A model generated the notes under the pieces. The model saw only the letters and a program-made list of their open reading frames with translations, had not been told where the DNA came from and searched no databases. From Emticicia sp. BO119 (GTDB lineage: Bacteria; Bacteroidota; Bacteroidia; Cytophagales; Spirosomataceae), in the NCBI RefSeq assembly GCF_013912375.1, contig NZ_JACETV010000011.1:1-64000 (forward strand): 64,000 nucleotides of DNA. Reading direction: 5' to 3'. Position numbers and translations under genes: made by a program. This document shows, piece after piece, positions 25,206-33,688 of this stretch (positions within the stretch are counted from its first letter, which is position 1; every line of letters begins with the position of its first letter).

Positions 25206-25563
25206 CAGAGGATTTAAATGTATAAAACATTCCTCTGTGTTTTCAATAATTGTCTGATTGTTCGTATCTATTCTGATCTTTCTTCAATTGAAAATCCTGA
25301 ATCCTTATTGAGCCCATTTCTGATGGAGTCTACATTAAGGATAGTTAATTACTCTATAATCCGTGTAATTTCTGAACCTCCCCAACTAATAGTATTTTTT
25401 TAAGCACCGAAGACCTTGTTAGCAAGATAGCCTTTATTTTATAATTATTCTTTTACTAATAACCTTAAAAAAGAAAGGTTAAAATTACTATTAGTTGCCG
25501 AGCTTCAAGTTTTAATAAAGATTTTATCTGAACTAAATAGCCTTTAATGAAAGAATTTTAGGT
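25206..25563. other. Intergenic region with an unassigned 61-codon frame
   Basis: Between the B2-like gene and the esterase remnant. A frame at 25218-25403 on plus (MYKTFLCVFNNCLIV..) starts 12 nt after the B2 stop and could be a small gene or the decayed start of a larger lasso-cluster gene. It has no recognisable motif, and I would not call it a gene on this evidence. The rest is AT-rich. Confidence 0.35.
25454..25494. terminator. Possible hairpin between convergent genes
   Basis: An inner stem TAACCTT / AAGGTTA (25460-25466 with 25475-25481) and an outer complementary pair (ACTAATA / TATTAGT) sit between the convergent B2-like gene and the sialic-acid operon. No clear T run follows on either strand, so termination is only suggested. 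Confidence 0.35.
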
Positions 25564-26010
25564 TTAAAAATTTCCACTGAGTTCAATTTTAAAGGGCGAT
25601 GCAGGAAGTTTATCATTGTTAATAAGATTGCAGTCTGGGTAAGGTGCCCAGGCATATCGGATGCTTGTCAACTGGATAAAAGCCGGAAGCCTGATAATGA
25701 TTTTATTTCCTGCTATACTTATGTTTTCAGCATCAATTATTATTTCTTTATTCCTATGAAGATTATAGCCATATAAAACAAAGCCTTTGGGGCTTTTATT
25801 ATCATTTGTTTTAAGTCCTTGAGCATTACTGAAAAATAAATGTATTTTACCGAGGTTTAGCTCATACTTTTCAAAAGCAGATCCTGAATACTCAATCTGC
25901 TGATGATAGGTAAGTGTCTGGGCAAGAAGAGATAATCTTTCACCGACAATCTTTTTATTGGTGGGGTGCACATCAAGAGAGAGTTTTCTGATAATACTTC
26001 TTAATTCCAA
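25564..26010 (-). pseudogene. 3' remnant of a sialate O-acetylesterase gene
   Basis: The 148-residue frame matches only the C-terminal third of SASA/GDSL-type sialate 9-O-acetylesterases. It keeps the catalytic Asp-His pair in LDVHPTNKKIVGERL, the beta-sandwich tail with NAQGLKTNDNKSPKGF, and the closing IRYAWAPYPDCNLINN..LPASPF, which is very typical. The N-terminal part with the catalytic Ser block is absent; a full enzyme has roughly 450-650 residues. The frame opens inside the end of the sialidase gene (a TTG at 26008-26010, overlapping its stop), so no independent start is evident. It is probably left by a deletion that removed the 5' two thirds. Confidence 0.75.
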
Positions 26011-27167
26011 TGTACAGTAGTAAATACGATTTGGCTATATCGGTCTTTTTCATACAAAACACCTATAGTGTTTTTATTAATTCTGACAATATCTGAATAA
26101 GCGGTATAGTCTTTTGATTGTTCGTTCGAGCTTTTGTCGACTACTTTGTTTATACTCCATGTTTTCCCTTCATCAAAACTGATTCTGAGCGTCAGATTAT
26201 CGCGTTTTGTCTGGTGCGCTGCGTTTGAGAAGGCCAGAATATGTTTTCCTTTTTTGGTTCCAAGCGATAGGATACTTCCTTCGCAGACAGGGTCAGGCAG
26301 GTTTTCATCGAAATAGGTTTTTTCCCAGGTCTCGCCACCATCTTTGCTGATAGATACAATTCTTGCTTTTTTATCGCCTTTCTGATTGCGGGCGTTGAGT
26401 ATTAAACCATTCCCTGAAATTTCGGTTGCGGTAGCCTCATTCCCTCCCGGAATATTGATAGTCTGACTTAATTTAAATGTTTTTCCATGATCATCACTAT
26501 AAAAACCATGAGCAAAATAGTCTTCAGCGTGTTTTTGTGAGTCTCCTTCTGAATGGTTGGCAGCTACATAGATACGGCCTTTATACTTCCCATTTTGTAT
26601 CTGCAATGCATGGCCGGGAGTATTGGCATAGGAACGCCAATCTTCTTTGAAATTGTAAAGAGGATTTATCTGAGGTTGATTAGGTTTATGAACCTGTAAA
26701 GTGATGTTTATGCCATCGCCCCAGGTATTCCCCCCATCAACCGATGTCTTATACCATACCTCCCGCAGCCCTTTCCCTTTCCTTACCTCGTTTTCATGAT
26801 TATTACCTGTATTGTAAAACAGGAAAATCCGTCCGTTCGGAAAAGCAGGGTCTGAATTATCAAAAACAGGAGCGGGGTTTCCGGCTTGCAAAGAATCATA
26901 ATCTACAATGGTCTTGAGGTCACTCCAGGTTTTGCCTTGGTCTATACTTGTTTTCATCACAATGTTAATATCGCCGAAGTCGCCACTTCCATTCACCCTT
27001 CCTTCTGCAATAGCCAGTAGTTGACCATCGGGAAGACTGATAATGGCCGGAATGCGATAGGACTTATGGCCTTCTTTTCCTGAAGTAAAAACAGGTACAC
27101 CGGTTTGCTGTGCATTGATTTTATAGAACCCGATAGAAATAATAAGTGTTAAGAGTATCTTTTTCAT
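26001..27167 (-). CDS. nanH: Exo-alpha-sialidase (GH33)
   Basis: 388 residues: a signal peptide (1-19, cut after NAQ), then a six-bladed propeller. The first active-site arginine is in YRIPA (residues 37-41). Five Asp boxes SxDxGxTW/F start at 74, 142, 224, 274 and 330. Further arginines are at ARNQKG (260) and KRDN (322), and the tyrosine/glutamate end YEKD lies near 375. It releases terminal sialic acid from glycans outside the cell or in the periplasm. Last intact gene of the sialic-acid operon, 60 nt after the epimerase gene. It appears complete despite the deletion scar just downstream. Confidence 0.93.
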   Translation of the reverse strand: MKKILLTLIISIGFYKINAQQTGVPVFTSGKEGHKSYRIPAIISLPDGQLLAIAEGRVNGSGDFGDINIVMKTSIDQGKTWSDLKTIVDYDSLQAGNPAPVFDNSDPAFPNGRIFLFYNTGNNHENEVRKGKGLREVWYKTSVDGGNTWGDGINITLQVHKPNQPQINPLYNFKEDWRSYANTPGHALQIQNGKYKGRIYVAANHSEGDSQKHAEDYFAHGFYSDDHGKTFKLSQTINIPGGNEATATEISGNGLILNARNQKGDKKARIVSISKDGGETWEKTYFDENLPDPVCEGSILSLGTKKGKHILAFSNAAHQTKRDNLTLRISFDEGKTWSINKVVDKSSNEQSKDYTAYSDIVRINKNTIGVLYEKDRYSQIVFTTVHWN

Positions 27168-27227
27168 GAATAGTGATTTTTCAGTTTTAAATCCAGAAAT
27201 AGTTCGCTCTGTTAGCTGAATAAAGAA

Positions 27228-28415
27228 CTAATGAGTGTTTAAGTATTTTTCAAGTATCTTATAGCAATACCATTCCTGACGAGGCAGGTGAAATGGCCCT
27301 TTAAAAAGATTGCCCTTGGCGGTTTGCGCTACCTGACCATCTCTGTGTAAATATCCATACCATTCGCCAAACTCTTTGTCATAAAAATGGGTATAGGCAT
27401 AGTCGTGCACCATTTTGTGCCATAGGGCATATTTTTCATTGCCGGTTAATAAATAGGCTAATAATGTGGCTATGATGGTTTCGTTGTGCGGCCACCAGAA
27501 TTTCATATCCTGCCAGTATTCCTGAACTGGTTTATGAAATACATCTCTGAAATAGAAAATCCCGCCATGTTCTTTATCCCAGCCTCGTTCCCACATATAA
27601 TCAAGCATTCTGCACCCCAGATCAATCAGATGAGGGTCATTGTTACGATATTGCGCTTCATGCAAGATAAACCATGCTCCTTCAATGGCATGCCCCGGGT
27701 TGAGTGTCCGGCCGTCAATATGGTCAATAATGCTTCCGTCAGGAGCTACCTGTTCCATCACGCAATGTATATCATCCTTTACGAAATCTTTTTCAATCTC
27801 CTCAATCCATCGGCTAATCCACTCATCACAGCGTTCGTCACCAATTGTTTCACGCAATTGCTGAGCGGTATTAATCATAATCATTGGCACACCGATTCCT
27901 TTAGAAGGCCTGTTTTTTGTGAATTTTGCCGGAAGCAAACCCGGACTCGTAGCATATTCAATGCACTTACCGAATAAGAAACGGGCTTTGTCGGCGGTGG
28001 CTTCATTATCTGCTACTTTAGCATACGCGGCATAGGCAATAGTAGTAAAGGTTTCTGAAAAAAAGTATCGTCGCTTCCGAACAGGATTTCCCTCTCGTGT
28101 AACATGAAAGAACATCCGTCCGTCCTCATCAAAGCAATGATTGGTAAGAAAACCGATCCCGCTTTTTGCGGCGTCCATCCAAATATCCGATTTCCCGAAA
28201 GTATCGCTCAATGAAGCAAGCAACCATACTGCACGGCCTTGTATCCATACGGCTTTATCATCATCAATCAGGCTTCCATCCTGGTCTCTCATTAACAGAT
28301 ACCCGCCATATTCCTTGTCGATACTTCGAGGAAACCAGAATGGTACTGTGTCGTTGAGTAGTTGATTTTTGTAAAAATCTCTTAGTATAGTTAATGATTC
28401 TTTAGAGTATATCAT
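27228..28415 (-). CDS. N-acylglucosamine 2-epimerase (AGE family), ManNAc to GlcNAc
   Basis: 395 residues of an (alpha/alpha)6-barrel epimerase, normal length. Motifs with active-site histidines are GHAIEGAWFILHEAQYRN (about 239-256) and WPHNETIIATLLAYLL (about 308), and LFKGPFHLPRQEW lies at the end. In the Bacteroidota pathway this enzyme replaces NanE/NanK: ManNAc released by the lyase is turned into GlcNAc, which is then phosphorylated by a ROK kinase encoded elsewhere. A cellobiose 2-epimerase is the main alternative, but the context strongly favours ManNAc. It starts 27 nt after the transporter stop. Confidence 0.9.
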   Translation of the reverse strand: MIYSKESLTILRDFYKNQLLNDTVPFWFPRSIDKEYGGYLLMRDQDGSLIDDDKAVWIQGRAVWLLASLSDTFGKSDIWMDAAKSGIGFLTNHCFDEDGRMFFHVTREGNPVRKRRYFFSETFTTIAYAAYAKVADNEATADKARFLFGKCIEYATSPGLLPAKFTKNRPSKGIGVPMIMINTAQQLRETIGDERCDEWISRWIEEIEKDFVKDDIHCVMEQVAPDGSIIDHIDGRTLNPGHAIEGAWFILHEAQYRNNDPHLIDLGCRMLDYMWERGWDKEHGGIFYFRDVFHKPVQEYWQDMKFWWPHNETIIATLLAYLLTGNEKYALWHKMVHDYAYTHFYDKEFGEWYGYLHRDGQVAQTAKGNLFKGPFHLPRQEWYCYKILEKYLNTH

Positions 28416-28442
28416 TACAATTTTTTACATTTTTAGAAATCC

Positions 28443-31094
28443 TTACCCGAAAACAGTCAGGCCTGTAATATCCTTTTGTTTTTCTTTAAATACCAGACTA
28501 AACAAATAGCCAAAAAAGACGCAACAGACTAACCCTGTGAAGGCATATAACAGAAAGTTTATGGAAGTAAATTTGTTAATGAGGTATTGAACAATACCAC
28601 TACAGATCAAGCCCAGAATTGTTCCTTTAGCTGTGGCTCTTTCAGTAAAAATACCTAAGACAAATAACCCACCTAAACCACCTGTGAATAAACCGAGAAT
28701 GGTATTAAATTCGTCCCAAAGTGATGAGATTCCCTGAGTGACCATGAACATGGCCAGAGAAGTAGCAATAATACCCATGATAAGCGTGATGATTCTGGCG
28801 AGACTCAGGTATTTTTTCTCGTTTTCGGAAGGGTTATATTTTTTGTAAAAGTCAATGATGATAGCAGTGGTTACAGAATTCAGACTGCTACTTAGTGTAG
28901 ACATGGCAGCAGCAAAAACCGCTGCTATCAACAGACCTACAATACCGGGAGGTAGTTGGTTCACGATGTACCAGGGAAAGATAGAATCCTGGCTTTCGAT
29001 ACTGAAATTTGTTTTTTCAGGAAATGCCCTGTAAAACAAAAATAGCATAGAGCCTATCGTAAAGAAAATGAGTGCCGATGGGAGTGCCATCCACGCCCCT
29101 AATTTTAAACTCTTTTTTGAAGCTTGTTCATCTTTGGTGGTCAGATATTTCTGTACTACGGTTTGGTCTGCTCCATAAGTAATAACATTGATGGCTATAC
29201 CACCAATCAGTACCACCCATAAAGTTGATTCGCTAAAACTTAATTTTGTATTGAGAATATCTAATTTTGCATGGTTCTGAAGCTCTCCCCATAATGTTGA
29301 TATATTGGTTTGCAGTTGTAAAGGAATCAGTATAAGACATAACAATGCACCGCCTAATAAAATAACTACCTGTATCACGTCTGTCCAGACTACGGCTTCG
29401 ATACCGCCTTTCATTGTATAGAAAATGGTTATAATACCCATAGCCAGAATACAGAAACTAACATTGATACCCGTAACTAAAGTAAGAGCCAGACTGGGTA
29501 ACAAAAGAACAATGGCTAATCTCCCTACTTGCATTAAAATGTATAGTAAAGAAGCTAACGCACGGGCAAGATAGCTGAACCTTTTTTCGAGGTATTCATA
29601 GGCCGAAGTAATTTCGAGTTTTCTGAAGAAGGGTATAAAATAAGTGGTAATGATGGGGATGACCATAATGATGGTCATCTGGAGCATAAAATAGTTCCAG
29701 TTAGTTGCATAAGTTTTGGCGGGAATAGACATAAAAGTGATGGCACTAAGCTGTGTACCATAAATACTTAACCCGGCAGCCCAACCCGGGATTTTCTGAC
29801 CACCACGAAAATAATCATCAGTAGAACCCTGGTGTTGTGAGGTTATCAGGCCAATTCCTATCATCAGAAGCAGATAAGTAGCTAAAACGCTATAGTCAAT
29901 CCAGCTAAAATATTGCTTTTTGACTAAAACTCCTCGCAGAACTTTGCTTGTTCTGATACCGGGTCGAATTTCTCCTGATGGAATAATTATTTCATCTTTC
30001 CATTTTACAGCAGTTGTCGTTACAGGGGTATTAAAGGGAACTTCTCCTACTTTTGTCCAGACGTCAGTAACAGTATTGTATAAGCAAATATCATGGCTGA
30101 ATCCCTTATGACTCTCAAGTAATATTTGTTTTTCTTTGATAAGTTGTTGTTTTTCTTCTTCTGTTTTTGCCTGTGAAATACTCAGGTTGAATTTTTCAAT
30201 CCGGCTAAAAATATCTCCTTTATCGCCACCAATGAGTAAGATATAAGTAGCACCGATAGCCACACCTGTACCCGCCGATAAAGCAGGAAAATCTGATTTC
30301 CCGTCGCCAATGTTTTTTAAGGCTGTCCATTGATTTTTTCTACTATCGAACCGGTAATTAGTACTATATAAACTGCTGATGCCGGTTGCTGTTTTGGCTC
30401 TTCCACCCAACAGATAAATACATGGGTATTCGCCATTTGATTGCGTAACTGCCACCGTATGGGATACGGCTGTCGGAATATCCGGTAGTTTTTTCCAACT
30501 GGTGGCATTAACACTTATATCAAGGCTATAAAATGTATGAAGTGTTTTTTCCAATGTTTCACCTCCGGCTACATATACCATGTTTCCAATAATGGTTGCC
30601 GAGGCATTCGTTAGTGCTACGGGCAGGTCGGGGAACAACTTTATAGCTACTTTTTTATTTGCGTGATTCCACTGTAATAAAAATACTTTTTTACTAAGAC
30701 CATTTTCGTTTTCTCCTCCTATTGCCAATACACCCACTGGTGTGCTTACAGAAGCACTATAAGCAATATTTGCGGGAAGGTTAAATGTTTCTTTTGCCCA
30801 TGTTGCTACTCCCTTTTCGTTTTTTAGCAGTACATAAATTTCAGAGTAGTATTTTTTCTTTCCTCCTTTCCAGGGCATTCCTTCGCTAAAGTTAGACCCG
30901 CCTGCTACCATAAGCGCATCATTATGTAAGCCAATTATTGCCCCTGCCAAACCCATCTGATTTTGCCCAGGCAATGGTGCTAACTCCGACCAGGCAATTG
31001 ATTTATTCTGCTCACTTTGCGCAGAAGTATGTAAAGACAAAAGCATGTTAATGATAGTAACAAGGATACAAATTTTTTTTTTCATTGCTGTCAT
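28443..31094 (-). CDS. Mutarotase (kelch propeller, NanM-like) fused to sodium:solute symporter
   Basis: 883 residues in two parts. After a signal peptide (about 1-25) comes a kelch propeller (about 30-390, with MVAGGSNFSEGMPWKGGKK, YVAGGETLE and YLLGGRAKT), matching cyclically permuted N-acetylneuraminate epimerases that convert alpha- to beta-Neu5Ac in the periplasm. From about 393 (YSVLATYLLLMIGIGL) follows a full SSS symporter with about 13 helices. It includes the family stretch FRGGQKIPGWAAGLSIYGTQLSAITFMSIPAK and the late GLLIAAVFAAAMSTLSSSLNS. The substrate would be opened to the preferred anomer and passed to the transporter in one chain. It lies 20 nt after nanA and 27 nt before the epimerase. 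The sialic acid substrate is inferred from context. Confidence 0.88.
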   Translation of the reverse strand: MTAMKKKICILVTIINMLLSLHTSAQSEQNKSIAWSELAPLPGQNQMGLAGAIIGLHNDALMVAGGSNFSEGMPWKGGKKKYYSEIYVLLKNEKGVATWAKETFNLPANIAYSASVSTPVGVLAIGGENENGLSKKVFLLQWNHANKKVAIKLFPDLPVALTNASATIIGNMVYVAGGETLEKTLHTFYSLDISVNATSWKKLPDIPTAVSHTVAVTQSNGEYPCIYLLGGRAKTATGISSLYSTNYRFDSRKNQWTALKNIGDGKSDFPALSAGTGVAIGATYILLIGGDKGDIFSRIEKFNLSISQAKTEEEKQQLIKEKQILLESHKGFSHDICLYNTVTDVWTKVGEVPFNTPVTTTAVKWKDEIIIPSGEIRPGIRTSKVLRGVLVKKQYFSWIDYSVLATYLLLMIGIGLITSQHQGSTDDYFRGGQKIPGWAAGLSIYGTQLSAITFMSIPAKTYATNWNYFMLQMTIIMVIPIITTYFIPFFRKLEITSAYEYLEKRFSYLARALASLLYILMQVGRLAIVLLLPSLALTLVTGINVSFCILAMGIITIFYTMKGGIEAVVWTDVIQVVILLGGALLCLILIPLQLQTNISTLWGELQNHAKLDILNTKLSFSESTLWVVLIGGIAINVITYGADQTVVQKYLTTKDEQASKKSLKLGAWMALPSALIFFTIGSMLFLFYRAFPEKTNFSIESQDSIFPWYIVNQLPPGIVGLLIAAVFAAAMSTLSSSLNSVTTAIIIDFYKKYNPSENEKKYLSLARIITLIMGIIATSLAMFMVTQGISSLWDEFNTILGLFTGGLGGLFVLGIFTERATAKGTILGLICSGIVQYLINKFTSINFLLYAFTGLVCCVFFGYLFSLVFKEKQKDITGLTVFG

Positions 31095-31114
31095 TTTGTT
31101 GAGCTATCAGATTG

Positions 31115-32053
31115 TTAAGCTATCAAAACATTTTTTTGAGAGCAAAACGAAGAAAATTCAAGTGCCTGCACATCTTCTTTAAATGCAGTAAACTGAACCG
31201 AAGTCATGTTTTTTACGGGTAGCCTGAATTCTCCGCAATCTAAGCCAACCATTTTCATATAAGCTTTTCCGGTAGCAATACCTCCGTATTTTCCTAATAA
31301 CCGAATCATGTCGATAGATTTGAGTTGCCAGGCTCTGGCATTATCCAGGTCATTTCTATTGAAAGCCTCAATCAATTGATGATAGAGCGGAGCAGCGTAA
31401 TTAAATGTACTACCTACTGCACCCTCTGCGCCAATCGCTAATGCGGCTAACATATTTTCGTCTCTTCCCCATAACATATCGTACTTGTTGTTTTTAAACG
31501 CCAGACAAGACTGAAAATCCATGAAATCTTCATGGGTATATTTTATTCCGGCAAAATTGGGTATCTTATCATCAACGGCTCGCAACAAATCAAACATTGA
31601 AAATCCTACACCCGTCAGCACTGGAATATGATAATAATAAAAGGGCATATCGGGTACTACTGCCGCAATTTCTTTGCAGGCTTCAGCCAGCACATCCACA
31701 TTGGCAGGTTTAAAATAAAATGGTGCTGTAAATGATACGGCATATAAACCAATCTCACGAGCATACTTGGCAAGTTGTTTACAATCTGTAATACTTGTAC
31801 CTCCAAGAAATAGCATCACTTTAAAGGCTTCATCATCTCGCGTACAATCAGCCCATGCTGCGGCTACTGCTTTTTTTTCTTCGGCCGAAAGAGAAACGCC
31901 CTCGCCTGTTGAACCACAAATGAATGCCCCCATAACATCGTTATCTTTCAGCATCTGATAATAATGAGGTATTAGTGTCAGGTTTAATGAGCCGTCGATG
32001 TGCATGGGTGTGAACGGAGCAGCGATAAGACCCTTTAAATGTTCAGTTTTCAT
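31115..32053 (-). CDS. nanA: N-acetylneuraminate lyase
   Basis: A DHDPS-superfamily aldolase of 312 residues that splits Neu5Ac to pyruvate and ManNAc. The pyruvate-binding motif is GSTGEG (48-53), the tyrosine is in YYYHIP (about 139-144) and the Schiff-base lysine is K171 in GIKYTHEDF, where the following Thr/Glu/Asp pattern is that of the NAL branch. It has 78 nt of upstream gap to susD and 20 nt downstream to the fused transporter, all on the same strand. Confidence 0.93.
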   Translation of the reverse strand: MKTEHLKGLIAAPFTPMHIDGSLNLTLIPHYYQMLKDNDVMGAFICGSTGEGVSLSAEEKKAVAAAWADCTRDDEAFKVMLFLGGTSITDCKQLAKYAREIGLYAVSFTAPFYFKPANVDVLAEACKEIAAVVPDMPFYYYHIPVLTGVGFSMFDLLRAVDDKIPNFAGIKYTHEDFMDFQSCLAFKNNKYDMLWGRDENMLAALAIGAEGAVGSTFNYAAPLYHQLIEAFNRNDLDNARAWQLKSIDMIRLLGKYGGIATGKAYMKMVGLDCGEFRLPVKNMTSVQFTAFKEDVQALEFSSFCSQKNVLIA

Positions 32054-32131
32054 ATATCAGAATGTATAGAATAGTATATGTAAATTTGAAAATAAATGGC
32101 AGATTTCAAAATACTGCCATTCGTGATTGAA

Positions 32132-33667
32132 TTAGAAATTAGGATACCCTTCGGTCTGAACTAATGCCCTGTTGTTGGTGAGGGAATTACGGTCTATTGG
32201 CCAAAGGATTTTATAACTTTCATTTGCTGATAAAGAAGTATTTGCAAAAACATATTGATTGCCGAGTCTTCTAAGGTCATACCATCTTTTACCTTCAAAA
32301 ATGAACTCAAAAAAACGCTCTTTCAGAATAGCTTCTGTTATGTTGTTGTCTCCTGGCTGATTAGGAAAAGCATATAAACTTTCATTATATTTTTCTTTGA
32401 AAGCTCTCTTTCTTACCAGATTAATTTCTTCGGCAGGATTCTGACCCAGAATATTTTTAGCTTCAGCTATCATGAGCAATAAATCGGCATATCGGTAGAC
32501 GGGGAAGTCGTTGGTTAAAACTCTTGCGCCTGCATTTTGTTCACCCTGATATTTTTTAGCAAAACTCCCTGCTAATACAAAGTCAGACCCTGATTTACTA
32601 TAGGCCGGCTGAATACTTGCCAGTTTTCTACTGTCTGCATCATCAAATTTATTATAAGCTGAAGTTTTAACCGGAGCTCTTAGCAGACCGCCCCAGTTGT
32701 CTGTAGTAACATTAAACTGACGTGAGCCATTAAGGTCATAAAAATTGGCAATCAAACCTGACTGCGGAACAAAATTACTCTGTACAAAGCTCATGCTGGC
32801 CTCATTGAGTTGGTATCTGATGGCAAAGATTATCTCACTGTTACCTTTGTTGTTTGCCTCAAAAACACTGCTGAAATTGGGCAATAAAGAGAGACCTGAA
32901 ACATTGGTCTGAATATCCTTCAGTGCATTCAGTGCAGTTGTGGCATCATTAGAACCACCGCCACGATAGCTCGTCCATAAATACGCTTCCGCTTTCAGCA
33001 TAAGCGAAGCAGCCTTCGACCAGAATCCTTTGTTATTTCTGAAAGTATAATTTGTACCAAAACTATTCACAGAGTTTTCAATATCCGATTTGATAAGGCT
33101 TATTACTTCCGATTCTTCCGATGCAGCTTTAGCCAGATTAGAAATATCAATCGTTGTAATAGGCTCTGTCTGTATTACCACTTTTCCCCATGAGCGTAAC
33201 AAGTGAAAATAATAGCTGGCTCTCATGCCGTAGGCAATACCCAGATAATAACTTTTATTGGCGGGGGTAATAATGTTTGTTTTATTAAGTTTATCTATCA
33301 GTAGGTTAATCTGAACAATATTGCTATAAAACCCTCCGAAATTACTTACACCTGCATTGTCAAGGTCAAGGGTATGTAACCACATCCGTTCAAGTCCCTG
33401 GGTTGCTTCACCAGTAAATGCTCCGGGATTACCCTCTTCTGTACCGAAAATATCAGCACGGAGTTCTCCCAGAGTCTGGAAACTGGCGTTGTGGCTTCTA
33501 TAGCGAGAATGGATACCAGAAACGAAAGCATCAAACTGCTCAGCCGTTTTCCAATAGTTTGCATCACTGATACTACTAACCGGAGATAAGTCAAGTTCGG
33601 AAGAACAAGAAACACCGGCTAATGAGAGTCCTGTGCAGATGATTATATTTTTTATGGTCTTTTTCAT
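32132..33667 (-). CDS. SusD/RagB-family outer-membrane glycan-binding lipoprotein
   Basis: 511 residues. The signal peptide ends in a lipobox (LAGVSC, about residues 16-21), followed by SSELDLSPVSSISDANYW, the usual N-terminus of the family. TPR-like helices (AYLWTSYRGGG), the RYADLLLMIAEAKNILG motif and the C-terminal ERFFEFIFEGKRWYDLRRLG are standard. It binds oligosaccharide or sialic acid at the surface and caps the SusC barrel beside it. In this locus it corresponds to NanU-type proteins. It starts 21 nt after the susC stop. Confidence 0.93.
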   Translation of the reverse strand: MKKTIKNIIICTGLSLAGVSCSSELDLSPVSSISDANYWKTAEQFDAFVSGIHSRYRSHNASFQTLGELRADIFGTEEGNPGAFTGEATQGLERMWLHTLDLDNAGVSNFGGFYSNIVQINLLIDKLNKTNIITPANKSYYLGIAYGMRASYYFHLLRSWGKVVIQTEPITTIDISNLAKAASEESEVISLIKSDIENSVNSFGTNYTFRNNKGFWSKAASLMLKAEAYLWTSYRGGGSNDATTALNALKDIQTNVSGLSLLPNFSSVFEANNKGNSEIIFAIRYQLNEASMSFVQSNFVPQSGLIANFYDLNGSRQFNVTTDNWGGLLRAPVKTSAYNKFDDADSRKLASIQPAYSKSGSDFVLAGSFAKKYQGEQNAGARVLTNDFPVYRYADLLLMIAEAKNILGQNPAEEINLVRKRAFKEKYNESLYAFPNQPGDNNITEAILKERFFEFIFEGKRWYDLRRLGNQYVFANTSLSANESYKILWPIDRNSLTNNRALVQTEGYPNF

Positions 33668-33688
33668 GATAATGCTGTTTTTTGATAA

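Noticed and set aside
25218-25403. 61-codon frame after the lasso B2-like gene as a lasso precursor
   Set aside because: It has no leader Thr at the penultimate position, no Gly/Ala core start followed by a ring Asp/Glu at position 7-9 that I can identify, and its composition is that of AT-rich random sequence; I left it as unassigned.
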